A stretch of DNA of 64,000 nucleotides from positions 240,733-304,732 of the forward strand of contig MNCI01008953.1 of the NCBI GenBank assembly GCA_015680685.1, in the 5' to 3' direction. The position numbers and the translations under genes were made by a program. Positions within the stretch are counted from its first letter, which is position 1, and every line of letters starts with the position of its first letter. A model generated the notes under the pieces. That model searched no databases, had not been told where the DNA came from, and saw only the letters and a program-made list of their open reading frames with translations. This document shows positions 55,818-64,000 of the stretch, in pieces. This stretch comes from Gnetum montanum (lineage: Eukaryota > Streptophyta > Gnetopsida > Gnetales > Gnetaceae).

Positions 55818-58137
55818 ATGAAACCCAATTTCGTAAATCTAGCCCTCAATGTATTTACAGTTACGCTGGTTTGCTATGTCTTTCAACAATCGGGATTCTT
55901 ATTTGCTCCGGACGAATGCGAAAGCTGGAGACTGAATGTGGAGTTGGGCAACATCAGAAACTGGGCCAAAGTTCCGCCTGAATGCGTGAGTTTTGTGGCT
56001 CGCTACATGCGTTCTGGCCAATACCAGAGCGATATCCACCGAGCCATTGATGAAGCTCGCTCGTATTTACTCAACGAAGTTGTTGCATTTGGCGATGGGT
56101 TTGATGCATGGGTTTTGGATGTAGACGAGACAGCCATTTCCAATCTGGATTACTACGCCTCCATCGATTACGGGTATGTGAGTTTTTGTAGATCTCTGTC
56201 AGGGCATACGCTAGTGAAACTGAACCTCGAACCAAATTCATGATTTCCGAGCAAATTTACAGTTTGATTAATTTAAAACCCTTTAATGTAATGGCTCAAT
56301 CTAAGTCAAGATGCAGAAACGTTATTAGTAACTATTTCATATTTATTTTCCGCCTTTTTGTTTCGAAAAAATGTTTTTTGAAAAAACAAAAAAGTGATAG
56401 GAGACTCAACCATGATGTAGCATACATCTCCCAACTGTATGGAAACGTCAACATTCTTGAAATCGAAATGAAAGTAAAATTTCTCTATTTTTCAATGCTA
56501 TCTATTTTTCAATGCTTGATAGCAACAGCAAAATTGTTAATTCAATGCTAATTCAAGTCATAGACAAGGCAGAAAACGGAAACTATGCTACACCCATTGC
56601 ATGGAGCTAGTTTGATTCGCAGAAGATCTAAAATACTCTCCCCTGTAGCTCTTGCATCCTCGTAAATGCTAATCAATAATACGCTGGAATTGAGCTTAGT
56701 AAACAGTGCTGGAAACACCATGGTACTAACCACTAGATGGAATAGCCATTTTCAGTTTTAAATAATTCGAATACTAATGGAGTTCATCATGTTAATCTCT
56801 GGGACATCTTTCTCTTATCTGACACCCTTATTTCTTTTGCGATTCTACTTTGTAAATTCAAATTTTGTAAAGCTGTTACAATCATCAACATTGTGTCATT
56901 ATCCCAATAACATGGGCTAACCCATTAAGTTTAGGTGAATAAATAATTGTTTTATAGCCAGTTGTTTCCCCGATGCCGTAGTCCTAAACAGATATTTTTA
57001 CCTGATATCAAAGTCCTAAATGGATATTTTTTACAAAGGACCCAAGTGGTACATGTCTCAACATAGCTTCTAATTTGTGAATTACACAACTGCAAGCCCT
57101 CATTCTCTAACCAAGTGAGCTATGTGTCACTTGTAAAGCTGTTACAATTCCCTGGTTGGTGGACAGACAAACAAGACAATATTTTAGCTTGTTGGAGGCT
57201 TAATAGCTACCCAGAGAGTTAAACTCATGCATATTATTTGAGAGTTAAGGGAACTTACTTACCTGTTGGATCATGGGAACTACAAGCAATTTCTCTGTTA
57301 AGTATTAATTTTCATGTATTTTTTCAATTAATATGCAGTTGAATTCCATGAACAGTTGTTCTTATTAGCCCACTGAATTTGTTTACAAATGATTGATTAC
57401 TGTCAAGTATTCCAAAGTTCACCTGCAACAGTGATTCCTCCTATTAAACAATTAAGGGCCTGGTTGATCATGATTGTGTGATTCTTTTTTTCTTCTCTGT
57501 TTTGCTGCCCTTATTCATAAAATTTTATTTTTGTCTACCAAGTAGAGAAGTGTTACTTCTGTGAATTACGGTCTTTTAATATTTGGTGGCTGCAGGGTCT
57601 GAAACTGTTGATATTGGCAGGGGCTCTTCATACAATCATACAAAATACTTTGAATGGGTGAAACAAGGGCATGCAATAGCAATAAATGAAACTCTTGCTT
57701 TTTATAATGAACTAACAGAGATGGGCTTTAAGGTTTTCTTCATCACAGGAAGGAAGTGCTTATACAGGAATCTCACAGAGGCAAAATTGCTGCAAACAGG
57801 ATTCACAGATTGGTCAGGTGTTCTTATGAGGTAAATGATTTGTGCTGTTCTTTTTCCGTTCCAAATTTAAGGGAGCAGTTATGTTCTTTGAAATATTTTT
57901 CTATCATTTGAGCTTTTTCATGCCCTTGCATTTAAATTAAAAAAATTGAAAATGTGTAGAGAACCAGATGATCAACCCGGGAGAGTATCTGAACTGAAGA
58001 TCTCCAAGAGAATGAAACTGGTACAAGATGGCTATAGAATCTGGGGAAACATTGGTGATCAATGGAGTGACATCACAGGTCATCCTGTGGGTAACAGGGT
58101 ATTCAAATTGCCAAATCCAATGTATTATGTTAGTTAG
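55818..58137 (+). CDS. HAD class IIIB acid phosphatase / vegetative-storage-protein-like (three exons)
   Basis: Exons are 55818-56173, 57596-57830 and 57960-58137. The protein begins with a hydrophobic N-terminus fitting a signal peptide (NFVNLALNVFTVTLVCYVFQ). The family features then follow in order: CESWRLNVELGNIRNWAKVP, GQYQSDIHRAIDEA, motif I WVLDVDETAISNL (residues 98-110, nucleophile D101), motif II FFITGRK, the lysine helix SKRMKLVQDGYRI, motif IV GNIGDQWSD, and the ending FKLPNPMYYV. This is the full catalytic set of acid phosphatases of the secretory pathway or vacuole; substrate unknown. The exon 2-3 junction is clean. At the exon 1-2 junction the canonical splice gives one G too many (exon total 769 nt), shifting the frame. 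One fewer G at 56172-56174 would restore it. This is either a base error, non-canonical splicing or a recent lesion. Potential N-glycosylation sites include NHT and NET. Confidence 0.85.
57040..57133 (-). repeat. tRNA-like SINE head in intron 1 of the phosphatase gene
   Basis: The minus strand reads ATAGCTCACTTGGTTAGAGAA, a good polymerase III A box, with tRNA-like spacing afterwards, but the B-box region is poor and no complete tRNA fold was seen. It is called a SINE remnant, not a tRNA gene. Confidence 0.35.
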
Positions 58138-61100
58138 AAACGGGAGAACTGAAAACAGGATTCTCTGGCCATCATTTTTTTTGCAAACTGATGTGAGAAA
58201 AGTAACTTCAATCAAAATTCAGAGACCTTTGGAATTCAACGTACCATTACTCAAATTTGGCTTTATGGGTTCTCTTTAGTCACTTTTCTATACCTAGGCT
58301 TAGTTTTGCGTCCCTCTGTAATATTTTATCCCTTTCCTCTTTTGGTTCCTTTGTTTTTTATTTATGTTTTCCTTGTTTATTTTTCCCCCTGCTTTCTTCT
58401 CCTAGTAGCCAAGAAATTCTTGGTAGGCGATCATCTCGGGTGTTTGAGACATTTCTGACGGTACCTCTTAGCTTTACAACTCCACACACTCCAATATTTA
58501 AACTTCTAAATTTCTGCTTTCTTTTCCTTTTTAATCAATCCTTAAATTTCCGTGCCCATCTTATTGCACTTTGGAGACTAAATAATTGTCACTGGCTTTC
58601 CTTCACTTCTTCAAAACATCTTTGATTCTATGAAGCAAAATAACAGTAGAATCATGAACAGATAGAAAGAAAAGGCCATGAATTATGCTTGTGTTCATTC
58701 GTTGGATTTTTTTTTCATGAAAAAAAAGGTTAAAAGTGTTTCGAGCGGATCAATAACAGTATACTAATGGCTGCACAAACTAGGATGAAAACAAGTAAAA
58801 GCAAATCAAAACAAAAGAAAGAAGAGAATGATTGGTGGATGGTTACAATGCACACAATTCAATGAACTTGTTTAATTCCCCTGATTGTTTCTCCTTGTAA
58901 GAGGGGCTTAGCTAATTTTTAAAATTAGCTCGGCATGGTGTATAAAGGTAAAAGTCTTTGTTGCAGCCAACAACTTATTTAGATTATGTGTAGATCAAAA
59001 TCTGAAAGGGGCCTTAATTTGTGGGAGGCTGTCAAAGTAAACCTGGACTACCCTTAGTCTATGACTCTTCAAAACATTCAGCCAGTAAAGATGCACAAGA
59101 TGAGCTCAAACATACAGCCTATAGGTTTCAGGTCAACAAGTTACCAATTTAGATATGGATATGTTTTTATTCATTGTTATTGTGTTTTAGTTCTAGATGA
59201 ATAAAAATTCCAATGGTGGAGGTAAGAAAAATAAACTTAGCAGTCTGCAAATGACTACCACTGAAATAATCCAACTTGAAGTTATATTACATTATTACTT
59301 GAATCATGTGCTACTTATGTAATGGCTATCTATTGGAAATGCCAGTACTGCTCTACATAAATCTATGAGGTCCTAGCGTTACAAATATTGTTGGATCTAG
59401 TTCAAATTTATTTTTATTGTTCAGCTGTTTATGGAACATCATATAGACTGCATTGGAGCTTTTGTACCATCCTTGCACGACATACTTATTCTGTACAGTG
59501 TAGTTGCATTCTGAATCTAAATAGCTATGAGGATGAGCTGGGTATGAACTTCTCTTTAATTATAACGGCAGAGTTCGATCCCCACCCAGCCTGTTATGTT
59601 TTATGGTTCATTTTTCCGTATAAAAACATGTACATCCCATGTGTTGATTTCTAGACATTGTTCTCCCACTTTACATGCTTATTACCAATAGTTTATATGA
59701 AGATATGCCAGAATTTCTGAAAAGAAAAAGGCTAAGTAAGTTTTTTGCCCGATCAATTTGAAGGGTCTCTTAAGAGATAATAAAATTTAATTTTCAATTT
59801 TATAGTTAGGATTGATGTTTGACTTTGCTAATAATGAATAACAACGTACATATTGTCGAGAAGAATATGAAACATACTTTTCATGTTTAATGGCATTGCC
59901 TTAGAATTTACTTAGTACCATTATAAGATTGTAACAATTAAGCAACAAAAACAAGGGTAAATCTATGTTAGGTCATGCTTTTAGGATTTATATATATTAA
60001 TTAATGAAATTGAAACTTAATTTTTTATGCCATGCTTTTAATGGCATTGCACTAAGATCTCTTGGATAAGTATGACTAGTTTTAAAGTTCCTTTTATGGA
60101 ATTTTTTTTAAATATATAATTTAGTGTTGTCCAGTGGAATTGAACCTATGATTTGGGGCTACCAAGCCAAGATTCTTAACACAAAGCTAAATTAACATAG
60201 AATTCTAGTGCACCTATAAAAGATCACTTACTATAAATGGATGGATTTTAATAGGTTCAAATAAATAGTGTAAAAAGATTTATCAATTTTCAAGTTTCAT
60301 GTCATTGCATTAGAATTTGCATAGTAGCTAGAGGAATTGATGTAGTGAAAGAATTGAATTGCTTGGTTATCTTATCTTCACAATGAATTAGATAATAAAA
60401 TTTGTTTTTATAGAAAGCTTAGGATTTCTCTACAATTGGAAACAATAAGTATTATAAAAGATATTTGAAAGTTATGTTCATTACATCCTATTAAAATTGT
60501 AGTAATTTTGGTAGCGCAAGTTTGAGAAATGATAAATCCAAGTTTGTTGTGTTTCAGAAAAGATATTAAATTTCAAATAAATTTGAAATCACATCAAATC
60601 GTTGTTAGTGGAGGGAGAAATGATCTAATCATTGGTTGTCATTCATTTTGGTAAAACTTTAGGATTGAAAAAGTACGCCAAATATCAAAGTGAATGTCTC
60701 TAAAATTGCAATAGATATTAAAGTGAAATTTTATCTAAATCTAGGCACTTGGTTTAGCTTTCAAATAAAGTTGGAATCACTAAAAAAATGTTGCAAAATG
60801 ATTGAGATATGAGCAAAATAGTGAATGCCACCCAATTTTGACCGTTCTACTTTTAAGATTAAGTAAATAATGATGAATGATGTTAATGAATTGATGAATT
60901 TTTGAAAGATTGATGAATTGATAATACAATGGTGAAATTCTTGCTAAGATTACATTGATGATTTCATGATACAAATTTTCAAAAGATGCCTTGGATATAT
61001 GTATGTGACAAGTGGGGCAAAGTTTACTAAAAATAACACAATATAACCCTAGTGATAAGATAACCCTAAAAATTGTTTTTATCCAATACTACACCTATTG

Positions 61101-61190
61101 TTATTTCTTGTAAATTTTACCATCTTGTTTTAAGTCTAGCATATTAGATTGTATAGGTACATATTGCATTACTCTTATAGAATTTCTTGG
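58138..61190. other. 3' flank of the phosphatase gene and intergenic sequence
   Basis: T-rich sequence at 58260-58620 may be 3' UTR. Beyond it lies AT-rich sequence without a recognised gene. A tRNA-like segment is noted separately at 60121-60195. Confidence 0.45.
60121..60195 (-). repeat. tRNA-like SINE head
   Basis: The minus strand has TTAGCTTTGTGTTAAGA (A-box-like) and, about 40 bp on, ATAGGTTCAATTCCACT (B box GGTTCAATTCC). The spacing is that of a tRNA-derived SINE. Confidence 0.35.
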
Positions 61191-61194
61191 TTTG

Positions 61195-61700
61195 GGAGTA
61201 GTTCTTATAGATGAAAAGATTAAGTCATCTTAGATAGTATGGTCATATGTTAAAAGACTATAGAATGCTCCTATTAAAAGAGCTTGCTTTATTAAAGTTG
61301 AGGGAAACTAGTAAGCTTGCTTGGATAAAGAAAGACATCTATGGGAAAGACCTGTGTGTTCTAGTTACACTTAGCATCAGTAATCTCTGCAAGGAAGTTT
61401 TCCCTTTTTATTATGTGGAATCACCATTGGAATTCTCTCTATCCTTAATTGAGAGCTCTTTGCCTCATCTAATTCTATGTCAATCTATTTTGTAACAAGC
61501 TAGTCTGTGCGAACATTTGGTTGTGCCCCAACTTGGATTTCCTCCTCTAATACTCGTTTATTTCTAAGGTGTTTCCCAAGTGTCATTCACGATGCTCTCA
61601 GTTTTTCCCTTTCCTTTAACCCTATGACTTATTCAAGCTGTTGTAATTGATGCATCTTTAATTTCAATAAAACTTCTTTTCGGGTCTGACACCCCCCCTA
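61195..61700 (+). pseudogene. Possible reverse-transcriptase tail of a LINE-type element
   Basis: At 61215-61300 the strand reads RLSHLR-stop-YGHMLKDYRMLL, similar in pattern to the LRWFGHVxRRP ending of plant LINE-type RT proteins. A 3' UTR-like stretch follows, with TTCAATAAAACTTC (61660-61678) and a short C run (61692-61698). The call rests on a short motif. Confidence 0.35.
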
Positions 61701-62899
61701 AAGAAAGAAATCTAAGATTTGTGCATTAATACTTATTTAGCTTTTAAGAAAAGTGAATTGCTTCATGTAGTTGGGATCAAACTCAAATAATAATGATGAC
61801 TAATTCTGGCCAAGAGGCCAATTGCTAGGTACCAAAAATAATTTTTCTTGCTTATGATAAAAAATGTAAATGAGTCATAATTTGGTAATACTATATGTTA
61901 TCACTATGTAAAACTCTTAATTTGGTAACTCCAAGTTAAGGGTTCAATTCTAATCGGGCAATACCATAGCAGGGTAGATGTCATATATTAAATAAGAATG
62001 TCTCACAATAAGACTACTTTATTGTTGCCATACTCATAAGTGAGGTAGGAATTGAACCCATAACCTCCCAACTAAGAGGTGTGCATCTTTGACATTATCT
62101 TACACTCTTGAGTGCAAGGCTAAATATTATCAAAAAAATATTTTAGGTTTTAGCAACCTACTCATAAATGAATCATAATATTAGAGAGGAGCCATAGGAT
62201 TGATGAGGGCACTTGTCTATTCATGGTAAATGATATACAAGGATAAGATCAAGATTTAAATTTGAGCTTTAAGGATTTGAAAACAAAGATTAGATAGAAG
62301 GCATTGAAGTACATGTGGGAGCAACCATATGGGAAAAAGAAATTTTATTTGCAACAATTTAGAGGATCCTTAATAGAAATTCATACTTATTTATCTGTTA
62401 TTATTTCTAAACAAAGTAAAGTAGTAATCACACATGCACTTGTAGGATCTTACTATTTGTTAATTGAAACAAGGATATGGATCAATCTTTAAAGAGAGTA
62501 ATGCATTTGTAGATTTTGTATATATGCAATAGGTGGAAGATGAAGATCATATCTATCTTTTCTTTAATGCTCTTAGACTTAAAGATAGTATTCAAGTAAT
62601 AACTTTGCCACACTTGTTTGAGCTAGAGATATCAACTTTAGGTCACTTTCTTGATAAGGTGTTCAAGACCCATTGTGATCATATCAAAGCCTTGTAAAAA
62701 ACATTTTTGTGTCCTATAGATCTTTCATGGTTTCACAATGACATAATTAAGCATTTTCATTTCCATTTTCATATTGGTTTTAGCATATTTTTTTTTTCCA
62801 ATTTTCCTTTTAAAAAAATCCAACATCCCACTCAAAATTTTATCACTTCATACAATCCTTTTGCATAGAAAATTTGAACAAAGTATGGGCATCTTTCTT
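61700..62899. other. Intergenic sequence with SINE-like and unidentified coding-like pieces
   Basis: A tRNA-like segment on the minus strand (62040-62110) has GGGAGGTTATGGGTTCAATT followed by CCTACC, a B box. A plus-strand B-box-like GGGTTCAATTCTAATC lies at about 61940. A plus-strand stretch at 62533-62697 (VEDEDHIYLFFNALRLKDSI, ending at TAA) looks coding but its family is not recognised. Confidence 0.35.
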
Positions 62900-64000
62900 A
62901 CTACTTTTCTTTTTGGGTTTTTATAAAAGGAAAAGATCCTCTTGGCTAATATATATATAGCTAATAATATTCTTCTATGTAAGATATTGACCATTGGGTA
63001 TATTTACATAAGCAACTTGCTAATAGCAAAGAGGTGGATACAAGTAAAATGGAATTTTGAATATATATTGGATATTTCACTCTTTCCATAAGGGCATAAA
63101 GTGGAATAAGCCTTCTTTGTGAAGTCTTCTAATCTATCACATCACTTCCACTATTGATCACACAAAGAAGCATGTTACAAAAACAATGTCTTATAGATTG
63201 AAACCCTTTTCAAATTTGGGAGGGATTAGTAATATTAGGAGTATTAAGAAAGTGAAAACACTATAGGAGTACTTGGCTTTCATCACTTGAACCTATAATC
63301 TATTTGAGAAAAAAAAAATCTTCCAAGCAATCTTTCCTAACAAAACATAATTTATGTCATATACTTTCCTAATATTTCATCCATCACAAGACCACCATGT
63401 ACATATTGTATTTCAATTTAAAACATGAAGCATTTCCTCAAATGGTTTGAATACAAAAGATTCTTTCTTCTCCCTCTATCTTAGAAATTATTTTTTTAGG
63501 ACAATAAAAGAAAAAAAAAGATGATAAAGAAGCAAATCTTGATGAAAAGTAGATCTTACCAATTGTAATAAACCAACCTCTAATAACAACATAGCCTTCC
63601 ACCTAACAAGCCTATTATCAATCTTCTAAAGAAGTGGGTACCAAAGTTCCTTCTTCATATGATCCACAAATATAGGAAGTCCCAAATACATGGTAGGTAA
63701 TGAGTCTATTTCACATCCTAATAAAAAATATATTTTTATAAAAGTTCTTGATTAACTCCAAAATTGAATACATTTTTTTTATTTGAATTGATTCTTAAAC
63801 TAGTAGCATTAAAAAACTTTAATAGTGTTGTATGCAAGTTTTCTATAAATTATAGATTCCCATCAAAGGATAGAAAAATTGAGTATGTGTAAAAGAATTG
63901 CAATTAAAAGTTACATAGATGCTTCTAATAATATTGTCATTTCTCAATATTCTTAAGTAGAATCCCAACCACTCCATGGCTAAATCTATTTATAAAATAT
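62900..64000 (-). mobile_element. LINE (L1-type) reverse-transcriptase fragment, runs off right edge
   Basis: The minus strand at about 63725-63540 reads LGCEIDSLPTMYLGLPIFVD then HMKKELWYPLL-stop-KIDNRLVRWK. This is the LPxxYLGxPL ... WKxxLLSxAGRxxLxK block that follows the RT domain in plant L1 elements. Lower-quality pieces to about 62900 fit the following zinc-finger-like region. It is decayed, with stops, and continues past 64000. Confidence 0.7.

Noticed and set aside
57040-57133. A functional tRNA gene
   Set aside because: Only the A box is convincing. The B box, anticodon stem and acceptor pairing are not.

Overview
This looks like nuclear DNA of a seed plant, probably a conifer or other gymnosperm. 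It holds two intron-bearing host genes next to about 47 kb of nested, decayed LTR retrotransposons. The species cannot be named from the sequence, and the conifer suggestion is inference from the nesting and AT-rich decayed repeats. Host genes lie only in the right third: a three-exon NAC transcription factor (50874-53595, FEZ-like) and a three-exon HAD class IIIB acid phosphatase-like gene (55818-58137). No rRNA, confident tRNA gene or CRISPR array was seen.

Positions 1-47000 can be read as up to four levels of nesting. The oldest layer is D (minus strand; gag and protease pieces at 38418-40152 and 46682-46925). D is interrupted at one place by C (plus, 27127-38417) and at another by A (plus, 40158-46676, target-site duplication ATGAA). 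C appears to be interrupted near its 5' end by B (minus, 19487-27126 plus 1-2346). B is split by E (minus, 2352-19481, target-site duplication GTTTA). A, B and C are related Ty3/gypsy elements. A and B have an Athila-type primer-binding site, and B and C carry gag, protease, RT, RNase H and integrase. All three share an extra 3' ORF with a plant-transposon-protein-like segment and a coiled coil. A has lost pol entirely (LTR, gag, 3' ORF, LTR), so it is a TR-GAG-type non-autonomous element.

E is the most interesting object. It is a 17.1-kb Tat/Ogre-like element with a second, archaeal-type RNase H before integrase. Its gag-protease part is separated from RT-RNase H-integrase by about 5.6 kb with plausible minus-strand splice sites, the place where Ogre elements carry an intron. 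Inside that interval, on the opposite strand, lies a multi-exon gene (9104-13464) with its own TATA box (8838). Its first half resembles an FCP1/NLI-interacting-factor phosphatase domain that has lost its catalytic aspartates. Its second half resembles plant transposon-associated proteins and ends in a coiled coil. The palindrome AGCGTATACGCT and related motifs are scattered through the LTRs, the leader and the first intron of this antisense gene. AGTTTA-core minisatellites flank the interval and recur downstream of pol.

The rest of the right side is intergenic. It holds a solo LTR of the A family (54699-55446), tRNA-like SINE heads and a LINE RT fragment running off the right edge. Three single Ns (13927, 40436, 55216) mark assembly joins, and the last is flanked by a perfect 41-bp repeat that looks artificial. 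Most TE reading frames contain stops and frameshifts, so TE domain boundaries are approximate.
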